DNA of 5,234 nt, taken from contig JAGGVW010000041.1 of NCBI GenBank assembly GCA_021157805.1, positions 1 through 5,234 of the forward strand, read 5' to 3'. The notes beneath the pieces were generated by a model. It ran no database searches. It was not told the origin of the DNA and worked only from the letters and a program-made list of their open reading frames with translations. A program made the translations under genes and the position numbers. Source of the DNA: a bacterium. GTDB taxonomy: Bacteria > Ratteibacteria > UBA8468 > B48-G9 > JAFGKM01. Positions 1-5,234 of this stretch are shown piece by piece; position 1 is the first letter of the stretch; every line of letters begins with the position of its first letter.

Positions 1-13
1 ATAAACATTTTCC

Positions 14-55
14 AAAGTTGAAATAATTTCAATCATAAAATGATTTTAACTTTTT
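14..55 (+). terminator. AT-rich inverted repeat with T-run, possible terminator of an off-window gene
   Basis: Bases 14-24 pair with 43-53 as an 11-bp stem that includes one G-T pair, and the 3' arm runs into TTTTT at 51-55. Two smaller hairpins overlap it: TTGAAA/TTTCAA (18-23 with 27-32) and AATCAT/ATGATT (31-36 with 40-45). A stem followed by T's fits an intrinsic terminator of a gene ending left of the window. The stem has only one G-C pair, so it would be weak, and chance pairing in AT-rich DNA is a real alternative. Confidence 0.25.
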
Positions 56-91
56 AAAACCATTCTGTCAAGTGGTGAAGATACATTTTTA

Positions 92-140
92 TATAATTCC
101 TGTATTTTCTATTTAATTTCTTCCTTTAAAGTGTTAAAAT
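92..140 (+). promoter_or_regulatory. Candidate promoter elements upstream of the gspC-nrdJ-amrS operon
   Basis: Two -10-like sequences are visible. TATAAT at 92-97 is a perfect consensus -10, but no convincing -35 hexamer lies 16-18 bases upstream. It would give a leader of about 42 bases. TGTTAAAAT at 132-140 looks like an extended -10 (TG-n-TAAAAT). It would place transcription start almost exactly at the ATG at 147, giving a leaderless message. No NrdR box or cobalamin riboswitch core was recognised in bases 1-146. Such hexamers are common in AT-rich DNA, so the call is tentative. Confidence 0.3.
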
Positions 141-146
141 ATAAAT

Positions 147-932
147 ATGAGAGTAAAAATTCTATGTTTTGTGGTTCTTGGTGCTTCTACCCTTGTTTAC
201 AGTAAGATAAATTATAACATTATTCTTAAAAGGAATATATTTACTGTTCCATATATTGAAAAAAAAGAAATAAAGAAAACAAACATTTTAAAGACATCTC
301 CTCCACCGTTGAATTCTCTTATTGAAGTTAGAGGTATTATTTTACTGGATAAAACTGGATATGCAATAATCGGAATAAAAAGAAAAAATACAGAAGTTAT
401 TGTAAGAAAAAATGAAACAGTTGCTGGAGCAAAAGTTGTAGAAATGGGAACTGATTTTATTGTTTTCCTTTACAATGGGAAAAAAGAAAAAATACAGATA
501 AAAAAAGATACAAAATCAGGAAATTTTATAAAAGCAGTTCCAGGAGTAAATGTAAAAATAGAAAAAAAGAAAGTAGAAAATCCAGAATTAAAAACCCCTG
601 AGTTCAAAGAGCCAGTGATTGTGGATTTTTATAAAACGGTTGAGGAATTAAAAAATGATAAAAATTTATTCAAAAATCTCAATATATCTCCTTACATAGT
701 TGATGGAAAAGTAGAGGGGTTTAAATTGACTAAATTACCCGACAACAGCATTCCTTTCAAGTTTGGTTTGAGAGAAGGAGATATAGTTCACAGAGTAAAT
801 GGAACACTAATTGACAGTATCACGAAAGGTTATGCTGTTTACAATCAAATAGTCCAGAACGGAACAAAAATAGTAACTGTTGAGGTTTTAAGAAATGGAA
901 GACCTGTTGTTCTTTCATATAAATTGAAATGA
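147..932 (+). CDS. gspC: GspC-like type II secretion protein (HR domain plus PDZ domain)
   Basis: This 261-residue protein is built like GspC, the inner-membrane type II secretion component whose periplasmic HR domain contacts the GspD secretin. Residues 1-4 (MRVK) are basic and 5-19 form one hydrophobic segment, probably a membrane anchor with an unusually short cytoplasmic end. Residues 25-36 (IILKRNIFTVPY) match the stretch leading into HR. The HR domain spans about 58-119, with VRGIIL, YAIIGI, a VAGAKV turn and a closing FIVFLYNGKKEKIQI. A charged linker (about 120-175) leads to a C-terminal PDZ domain (about 178-260) with GFKL, FGLREGDIVHRVNG and VEVLRNGRPVVLSY. ATG 147 is the first start after an in-frame TAA at 135 and keeps the basic residues before the anchor. 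No Shine-Dalgarno is visible. Its stop overlaps nrdJ by ATGA. No other gsp gene is in view, so it could also be a generic PDZ envelope protein. Confidence 0.72.
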   Translation: MRVKILCFVVLGASTLVYSKINYNIILKRNIFTVPYIEKKEIKKTNILKTSPPPLNSLIEVRGIILLDKTGYAIIGIKRKNTEVIVRKNETVAGAKVVEMGTDFIVFLYNGKKEKIQIKKDTKSGNFIKAVPGVNVKIEKKKVENPELKTPEFKEPVIVDFYKTVEELKNDKNLFKNLNISPYIVDGKVEGFKLTKLPDNSIPFKFGLREGDIVHRVNGTLIDSITKGYAVYNQIVQNGTKIVTVEVLRNGRPVVLSYKLK

Positions 933-2992
933 AGCCAGATTTTATAAAAAAAAGGGATGGTTCCATCCAGAAATTCATTCCAGAAAAAATAGAAACAGCA
1001 ATTTACAAAGCATTAAAAGAAGGTGGTATTGGCAACCTTTCTCTTGCCAGAAAATTAACAGAAAAAGTTATAGAAAAAATTTCAAAAGAAACCCCTGAAG
1101 TAGAAGAAATTCAGGATATTGTTGAAAATACCTTGATGGAAAATGGTTATCCTGAAATCGCTCGTCTTTACATAATTTACAGAGAAAAAAGAAAACGAAT
1201 AAGAGAAAGCAAGAAAATTCTTGGAGTTGAAGACCGACTGAAACTTTCAGTAAACGCAATACATATTCTTAGAAGAAGATATCTTTTAAGAAATGAAAAT
1301 GGAGAAATAATTGAGACACCAGAGAGTTTGTTTGAAAGAGTTGCAATAAGTGTTGCAGAAGGTGAAATTGAATATAATGAAAGTAAACAAAAGTATGCTG
1401 AAAAATTTTATAACTTGATGACTTCTCTTAAGTTTTTACCAAATTCTCCAACCCTTATGAACGCAGGAACTCCTCTGGGACAACTCTCTGCCTGTTTTGT
1501 TTTACCTGTTGGTGATTCAATTTATGAAATTTTTGAAACGTTAAAAAATATGGCTTTAATTCATCAGAGTGGAGGAGGAACTGGTTTTTCTTTTTCAAAA
1601 TTAAGACCGAAAGGCGATATAGTGGGTTCAACAAAGGGAGTTGCATCAGGACCTGTCTCTTTTATGGAAATATTTGACAAAGCAACTGAAATTGTTAAAC
1701 AGGGAGGAAAAAGAAGAGGCGCAAATATGGGAATATTGAGAATTGACCATCCTGACATTTATGAATTCATAACTGCAAAAAGAAGAAAGAGCCTGACAAA
1801 CTTCAATATCTCAGTTGCTGTCCCTGATACCTTTTTTGAAAAAATAAAAAAGAAAGAGCAAATATCCCTGATAAATCCAAGAGATGGAAAGGAAATCAGA
1901 AAATGGAAGGCGACAGAACTCTTTGATTTAATATGTATAAATGCATGGGAAACAGGGGACCCTGGAATTATTTACATTGATGAAATAAACAGACATAATC
2001 CAACACCTGAAATAGGTCCAATTGAAGCAACAAATCCCTGCGGAGAAGAACCTCTTCTTCCGTATGAATCCTGTAATCTTGGCTCAATAAATTTAACTAA
2101 ATTTGTTAGAAATGGAGAAATTGATTGGGATAACCTTAAAAATACAGTAGAAATTTCTGTTAGATTTCTTGATGATGTTATTGATATTAATAAATTCCCA
2201 ACAAAACAAATAGAAAAAATGACATTAGAAAATAGAAAAATAGGTCTTGGTATTATGGGATGGGCAGACCTTCTTTTTGAATTAGAAATACCTTATGGTA
2301 GTGAAGAAAGTTATAAATTTGCTTCAGAAATTATGAAGTTTATAAATGAAACTGCTTTCAGATACTCTGTTTATCTGGGAAAGACAAAAGGTTCATTTCC
2401 TAATTTTGAAAAAAGCATATACAGAGAAAAAGTTGATTATTTAAGAAACGCTACAAGGACAACTATTGCTCCAACTGGAACTATAAGTATAATAGCAAAT
2501 TGTTCAAGCGGAATTGAACCTGTTTTTGCAATCGCTTATATAAGGAAAATACTTGGTGGAACTGACTTTCTTGAAATAAATCCTGTTTTTGAAAAAAAAG
2601 GTAAGGAGAAAAAAATTCTTTCACCATCAATTCTGAAAGAAATAGTAACAGATGGTTCTCTGAAAAACATAAAAGGAATACCAGATGAAATAAAAAATGT
2701 TTTCGTTACTGCTTTTGACCTTCCTCCTGAAATACATCTTAAAATGCAGGCAGTATTTCAGAAATATACTGATAATGCTGTTTCAAAAACAGTAAATTTA
2801 CCAGAAAACTCAACAATTGAAGATGTTAAAAAAATATTCCTCCTCGGTTATAAATTAAAATGCAAGGGAATTACAGTTTTCAGATATGGGAGTAAAACAC
2901 AACAGGTTCTTTTCAGAGGAGACGAATTTTCAGAAGAAATGGATTTTTTAGAAGAATTTTTAACCTGCAAAAAAGGAGATTGTTATTACTGA
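929..2992 (+). CDS. nrdJ: Adenosylcobalamin-dependent class II ribonucleoside-diphosphate reductase, ATP-cone type
   Basis: This 687-residue enzyme reduces ribonucleotides to deoxyribonucleotides in the cytoplasm, with a thiyl radical generated from B12 and no oxygen requirement. Residues about 4-92 are an ATP-cone allosteric domain (IKKRDGSIQKF, then KIETAIYKAL). The catalytic barrel follows: SPTLMNAG at 173-180, redox Cys189 in LSACF, the glycine-rich HQSGGGTGFSFSKLRP, and NPCGEE at 369-374 with Asn369, thiyl Cys371 and Glu373. Redox Cys382 in ESCNLGSINL lies 11 residues after Cys371, as I recall for the Thermotoga enzyme. The phosphate loop APTGTIS is at 514-520. The tail ends in CKKGDC (Cys680, Cys685), a likely disulfide relay. 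Class I is unlikely because no small-subunit gene adjoins and the overall pattern is NrdJ. The start overlaps the gspC stop as ATGA with no Shine-Dalgarno, implying translational coupling. All catalytic residues are present and the frame is intact. Confidence 0.95.
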   Translation: MKPDFIKKRDGSIQKFIPEKIETAIYKALKEGGIGNLSLARKLTEKVIEKISKETPEVEEIQDIVENTLMENGYPEIARLYIIYREKRKRIRESKKILGVEDRLKLSVNAIHILRRRYLLRNENGEIIETPESLFERVAISVAEGEIEYNESKQKYAEKFYNLMTSLKFLPNSPTLMNAGTPLGQLSACFVLPVGDSIYEIFETLKNMALIHQSGGGTGFSFSKLRPKGDIVGSTKGVASGPVSFMEIFDKATEIVKQGGKRRGANMGILRIDHPDIYEFITAKRRKSLTNFNISVAVPDTFFEKIKKKEQISLINPRDGKEIRKWKATELFDLICINAWETGDPGIIYIDEINRHNPTPEIGPIEATNPCGEEPLLPYESCNLGSINLTKFVRNGEIDWDNLKNTVEISVRFLDDVIDINKFPTKQIEKMTLENRKIGLGIMGWADLLFELEIPYGSEESYKFASEIMKFINETAFRYSVYLGKTKGSFPNFEKSIYREKVDYLRNATRTTIAPTGTISIIANCSSGIEPVFAIAYIRKILGGTDFLEINPVFEKKGKEKKILSPSILKEIVTDGSLKNIKGIPDEIKNVFVTAFDLPPEIHLKMQAVFQKYTDNAVSKTVNLPENSTIEDVKKIFLLGYKLKCKGITVFRYGSKTQQVLFRGDEFSEEMDFLEEFLTCKKGDCYY

Positions 2993-2999
2993 ACAATTG

Positions 3000-3005
3000 A
3001 AGGAG
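3000..3005 (+). promoter_or_regulatory. Shine-Dalgarno AAGGAG favouring the ATG 3009 start of amrS
   Basis: AAGGAG sits three bases before ATG 3009, a short but usable spacing. The in-frame TTG at 2997 would need the AAGGAG at 2973-2978, 18 bases away inside nrdJ, which is too far. Family proteins also begin close to the equivalent of MKEAVLWEK, so ATG 3009 is preferred. Confidence 0.5.
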
Positions 3006-3008
3006 AAA

Positions 3009-4013
3009 ATGAAAGAAGCAGTTTTGTGGGAAAAGAAAAATGGGAAAATAAGATGTGAACTCTGCAATCATTTCTGCTTAATAGAAGAAGGGAAAACTGG
3101 AATATGTGGAGTTCGGCTTAATAAAAATGGGGTTCTTTATTCACTTGTCTATGGGAAAACAGTTGCTGAAAATGTTGACCCGATAGAGAAGAAACCACTT
3201 TTTCACTTTCTTCCAGGTTCTCTTGCTTATTCCATAGCCACTGTTGGATGTAATTTCTTTTGTTCTTTCTGCCAGAACTCTGAAATAGCCCATCCACCCA
3301 AAAATGGAGAAATTTTTTATACAAATCTGACAACTCCTGAAAAAATAGTAAAATCTGCCTTATCTTCTGGTTGTAAATCAATTTCATATACATATACAGA
3401 ACCAACTGTTTTCTTTGAACTTGCTTTTGATACAGCGAGAATTGCAAAAGAAAATGGGATTAAAAATAATTTTGTCACAAATGGATATATGAGTAAGGAA
3501 GCACTTAAAATAATTTCTCCTTTTCTTGATGGAGCAAATGTTGACCTTAAAGGAGATGAAAATTTTTATAAGAAATTGTGCGGAGCAAAACAAAAACCAG
3601 TGATAGAAAACATATCTTTTATGAAGGAACTTGGAATATGGGTTGAAGTTACAACTTTAATTGTTCCTGAATATAACGACAGCGAAAAACAGATTGAAGA
3701 AATTGCAAAAACAATTAAAAATATTGATATTTCAATCCCCTGGCATGTAACAAGATTTTATCCTGCATATAAAATGGCTGACCATTATCCTGCATCTGTG
3801 GAAAAGATAAAAAGAGCAAGAGAAATTGGACTTGAAATTGGCTTGAAATATGTTTATACAGGAAATTTATGGTTTGATGAAGGGGAAAATACATATTGTC
3901 CTTCCTGTCATAAACTTCTTATTGAAAGAAGTGGATTTTCAATTTTGAGAAATAATATAAAAGATGGAAAATGTGTTTTTTGCTCTGAAAAAATTGATGG
4001 TGTCTTTAAATAA
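3009..4013 (+). CDS. amrS: AmrS-like radical SAM protein of the AmmeMemoRadiSam system
   Basis: This 334-residue protein is a radical SAM enzyme of the AmrS family, related to pyruvate formate-lyase activating enzymes and usually linked to AMMECR1-like and Memo-like proteins. Its substrate is unknown to me. Residue numbers are from ATG 3009. An N-terminal motif RCELCNHFCLI...GICGVR places cysteines at 16, 19, 23 and 33. DPIEKKPLFHFLPGS is characteristic of the family. The radical SAM cluster motif is CNFFCSFC (CX3CX2C: Cys81, 85, 88) after ATVG, followed by QNSEIAHPP. YTYTEPTVFFE, FVTNGY and NVDLKG mark successive barrel strands. A C-terminal knuckle has CPSC (297, 300) and CVFC (322, 325), probably metal-binding. 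A TTG at 2997 would add four residues. It lies 16 bases after the nrdJ stop, so co-transcription is likely. Neither partner gene is in the window. A glycyl-radical activase is less likely, since no glycyl radical enzyme adjoins and the termini match AmrS. Confidence 0.88.
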   Translation: MKEAVLWEKKNGKIRCELCNHFCLIEEGKTGICGVRLNKNGVLYSLVYGKTVAENVDPIEKKPLFHFLPGSLAYSIATVGCNFFCSFCQNSEIAHPPKNGEIFYTNLTTPEKIVKSALSSGCKSISYTYTEPTVFFELAFDTARIAKENGIKNNFVTNGYMSKEALKIISPFLDGANVDLKGDENFYKKLCGAKQKPVIENISFMKELGIWVEVTTLIVPEYNDSEKQIEEIAKTIKNIDISIPWHVTRFYPAYKMADHYPASVEKIKRAREIGLEIGLKYVYTGNLWFDEGENTYCPSCHKLLIERSGFSILRNNIKDGKCVFCSEKIDGVFK

Positions 4014-4015
4014 AA

Positions 4016-4110
4016 TTTAAAGCATTAGTAATTGAAAAATTTGGAGAAAACCCTCTCTTAAAGAATTTTCTTTAACCCCTCCTGAAGAAAATGAAATCTT
4101 AAAAAATCAT
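4016..4110 (+). pseudogene. Decayed N-terminal remnant of a zinc-type alcohol dehydrogenase (MDR family)
   Basis: From 4019 one frame reads KALVIEKFGENPLLKNFL and then hits TAA at 4073. From 4075 another frame continues as TPPEENEILKNHF to 4113. Joined across a one-base shift, this resembles the first ~30 residues of medium-chain zinc dehydrogenases, which typically begin MKALVIEKFGE..., continue with a P-x-P-rich turn and then E-x-L-V-K-V. The codon where ATG is expected (4016-4018) is TTT. Past about 4110 the DNA is nearly pure A+T with no dehydrogenase resemblance, so the rest of the gene is gone. Start loss, frameshift and truncation together argue for a dead remnant. The match is from memory and only ~30 residues long, so chance resemblance remains possible. 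Confidence 0.45.
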
Positions 4111-4133
4111 TTTAATTATTTTTTTATATAGGG

Positions 4134-4139
4134 TATAAT
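4134..4139 (+). promoter_or_regulatory. -10 box of a probable tRNA-Val promoter
   Basis: TATAAT at 4134-4139 lies 20 bases before the mature tRNA, so transcription would begin near 4146-4147 and leave a leader of about 13 bases for RNase P to remove. The T-rich stretch at 4110-4128 could act as an UP-like element, but no good TTGACA-like -35 lies at the right spacing. The GGG directly before the box stands out in an A+T stretch. Confidence 0.5.
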
Positions 4140-4159
4140 TAAAAAGTATCTAACAAACT

Positions 4160-4232
4160 GGGCGGTTAGCTCAGTGGCAAGAGCGCTACCCTTACAAGGT
4201 AGAAGTCGCAGGTTCAAGTCCTGCACCGCCCA
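4160..4232 (+). tRNA. tRNA-Val, anticodon TAC
   Basis: All four arms pair. The acceptor stem is GGGCGGT (4160-4166) with ACCGCCC (4225-4231), followed by discriminator A4232. The D stem is GCTC/GAGC (4169-4172, 4181-4184). The anticodon stem is CTACC/GGTAG (4186-4190, 4198-4202) around loop CTTACAA, with anticodon TAC at 4193-4195. The T stem is GCAGG/CCTGC (4208-4212, 4220-4224) around TTCAAGT. TAC decodes GTA and probably other valine codons through wobble. The variable loop is five bases and the gene is 73 bases long. CCA is not encoded (CTT follows), so a CCA-adding enzyme is needed. The tRNA is 43 of 73 G+C, far above its surroundings. Confidence 0.97.
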
Positions 4233-4313
4233 CTTATTTCAGTAAAAAATAAAGCATCTGAGTGTTTAATAATGAAACTTTTATTAAAAATTTCTCATCT
4301 AAAAGTAAAAAAT
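4233..4313. other. tRNA-dnaK intergenic spacer, no clear element
   Basis: This AT-rich spacer holds no CIRCE-type GCACTC/GAGTGC repeat, no convincing sigma-70 promoter and no G+C hairpin with a T-run after the tRNA. TTTAATAAT near 4265-4273 is at best a weak -10. Read-through from the tRNA promoter into dnaK is therefore possible. An out-of-frame ATG at 4272 opens a short reading frame that overlaps the dnaK start and is not supported as a gene. Confidence 0.4.
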
Positions 4314-4320
4314 GGAGGTG
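4314..4320 (+). promoter_or_regulatory. Strong ribosome binding site of dnaK (GGAGGTG)
   Basis: GGAGGTG is a near-perfect anti-16S match six bases before ATG 4327. It fixes the start codon and predicts high expression. It is the only strong, well-spaced Shine-Dalgarno in the window; the operon to the left has weak or none. Confidence 0.85.
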
Positions 4321-4326
4321 GTAGAA

Positions 4327-5234
4327 ATGAAAGAAAAGATTATAGGAATAGACCTTGGAACAAGTAATTCATCAGCAGCAGTGATGGAAGGAGATAAACC
4401 GGTTATAATTCCAAGTGCAGAAGGAACGACAATAGTTGGCGGTAAAGCATTCCCATCATATGTTGCTTTTACAAAAGATGGGCAGGTTTTAGTTGGAGAA
4501 CCAGCAAGAAGACAGGCAGCAGTTAATCCTGAAGGAACTGTTTTTGCAGCAAAAAGGAAAATGGGAACTGACTATAAATATCACATCTATGGAAAAACAT
4601 ACACCCCACAACAAATTTCTGCATTTATATTGCAAAAAATAAAGAAAGATGCAGAAAGTTTTCTTGGTATCTCCATAAAAAAAGCAGTTATAACAGTTCC
4701 TGCATATTTCAATGATAATCAGAGACAGGCAACAAAAGATGCAGGAACAATTGCAGGACTGGAAGTCGTCCGTTTGATAAATGAGCCAACAGCAGCATCT
4801 CTCGCTTATGGACTTAATAAACTTGACCAGGAAATCAAAATTCTTGTTTTTGACTTTGGAGCAGGAACACTTGATGTAACAATAATGGAATTGATGGGAG
4901 GTGTTTTTAAAGTTTTATCAACAAGTGGAGATACTCAACTTGGTGGAACAGATATGGACAATGCTCTTATTGAGCACATAGTAGAAGAATTCAAAAAAGA
5001 AACAGGGATAGATTTGAGAAATGATAAAATGGCAATGCAAAGAATAAGAGAAGCAGCAGAAAAAGCAAAAATAGAACTCTCATCAACCGTTGAAACAGAA
5101 ATCAACCTTCCATTTATAACAGCAGACCAGACAGGTCCAAAACACCTTGTGATGAAAATAAGAAGAGCAAAATTAGAAGAACTTGTTCAACCAATAATTG
5201 ATAAATGTAAAGGACCTGTTGATAGAGCAATTGA
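4327..5234 (+). CDS. dnaK: Chaperone protein DnaK (Hsp70), 5' part, cut by window end
   Basis: The visible 302 codons cover most of the ATPase domain of cytoplasmic chaperone DnaK, which binds unfolded polypeptides in an ATP cycle with DnaJ and GrpE. The rest of that domain and the peptide-binding domain lie beyond the edge. Phosphate-1 is [12 protein letters not shown] at residues 5-16 (GTSNS, not the usual GTTNS). The catalytic lysine is in AAKRK (Lys76). [20 protein letters not shown] (121-140) and [12 protein letters not shown] (151-162) are classic Hsp70 signatures. Phosphate-2 is FDFGAGTLD (175-183), with Ala179 where Hsp70s normally have the middle glycine of DLGGGT; Thr181 is kept. 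[14 protein letters not shown] (198-211) is typical. The ~24-residue insert after KR.MG, present in proteobacterial DnaK, is absent. The start is set by a strong GGAGGTG. No grpE, hrcA, dnaJ or CIRCE element is seen nearby. The sequence recalls archaeal and Gram-positive DnaK. Confidence 0.96.
   Translation, partial: MKEKIIGIDLGTSNSSAAVMEGDKPVIIPSAEGTTIVGGKAFPSYVAFTKDGQVLVGEPARRQAAVNPEGTVFAAKRKMGTDYKYHIYGKTYTPQQISAFILQKIKKDAESFLGISIKKAVITVPAYFNDNQRQATKDAGTIAGLEVVRLINEPTAASLAYGLNKLDQEIKILVFDFGAGTLDVTIMELMGGVFKVLSTSGDTQLGGTDMDNALIEHIVEEFKKETGIDLRNDKMAMQRIREAAEKAKIELSSTVETEINLPFITADQTGPKHLVMKIRRAKLEELVQPIIDKCKGPVDRAI

Noticed and set aside
1..146. Cobalamin riboswitch or NrdR box controlling nrdJ
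   Set aside because: No B12-box-like conserved core and no NrdR-type palindrome was found. The space is also too short for a full cobalamin riboswitch unless it begins outside the window.
946..953. Run of eight A's near the nrdJ start as a programmed slippage site
   Set aside because: Similar A-runs are common in this AT-rich window (for example 259-266), the nrdJ frame is intact through the run, and no alternative-frame product makes sense.
1068..1758. Minus-strand open frames of 63-64 codons inside nrdJ
   Set aside because: They are antisense to a fully conserved enzyme, have low-complexity Leu/Phe-rich translations, and lack ribosome sites or recognisable domains.
3118..3593. Minus-strand open frames of 109 and 69 codons inside amrS
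   Set aside because: They lie opposite the conserved radical SAM core. The translations look like reverse reading of AT-rich codons and match no family I know.
4058..4075. Inverted repeat TTAAAGA/TCTTTAA as a terminator after amrS
   Set aside because: Only one G-C pair, a four-base loop and no T-run directly after (ACCCCT follows). It lies within the dehydrogenase-like remnant, so it is more likely incidental.
4233..4326. CIRCE operator for HrcA control of dnaK
   Set aside because: The GCACTC-N9-GAGTGC repeat is absent. GAGTG at 4260-4264 has no partner arm.
4272..4364. Short + strand frame starting [17 protein letters not shown], faintly like an ABC ATPase N-terminus
   Set aside because: It runs out of frame into dnaK, includes the dnaK ribosome binding site within its codons and has no ribosome site of its own. 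The resemblance covers only about a dozen residues of simple composition.

Overview
The window is very AT-rich, by eye roughly one third G+C in the protein genes. Every recognisable gene lies on the + strand with short or no gaps, which looks bacterial. Arg is mostly AGA, Ile is often ATA and Gly is mostly GGA. The gene set is an oxygen-independent, B12-dependent ribonucleotide reductase, an AmrS-type radical SAM enzyme, a GspC-like type II secretion protein and a DnaK that resembles monoderm and archaeal forms. This suggests an anaerobic, AT-rich bacterium, probably with an outer membrane and perhaps from an uncultured lineage. I cannot name the taxon from sequence alone.

Layout. Positions 1-146 hold no gene, only an AT-rich nested inverted repeat with a T-run (possibly the terminator of a gene off the left edge) and weak promoter-like hexamers. 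Positions 147-4013 look like one operon. It runs from a GspC-like HR plus PDZ protein (147-932), through class II ribonucleotide reductase nrdJ (929-2992, overlapping by ATGA), to an AmrS-like radical SAM protein (about 3009-4013). Positions 4014-4159 hold no intact gene. They do contain what looks like the decayed, frameshifted first ~30 codons of a zinc-type alcohol dehydrogenase, followed by a TATAAT box in front of a tRNA-Val(TAC) at 4160-4232. After a 94-base gap with a strong ribosome binding site, dnaK starts at 4327 and runs off the right edge with 302 codons visible.

How the genes fit together. NrdJ makes deoxyribonucleotides using adenosylcobalamin. AmrS belongs to a conserved but poorly understood trio (AMMECR1-like, Memo-like, radical SAM) whose other two members are not here. 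GspC would link inner- and outer-membrane parts of a type II secretion machine, but no other gsp gene is visible. The three share transcription and probably translation coupling, with no evident common pathway. The tRNA and DnaK form a separate housekeeping segment.

No mobile element, CRISPR array or clearly new system is visible. The most unusual items are the dehydrogenase remnant, the insert-lacking DnaK with an altered phosphate-binding loop beside a diderm-type secretion gene, and the odd gspC-nrdJ-amrS gene string.
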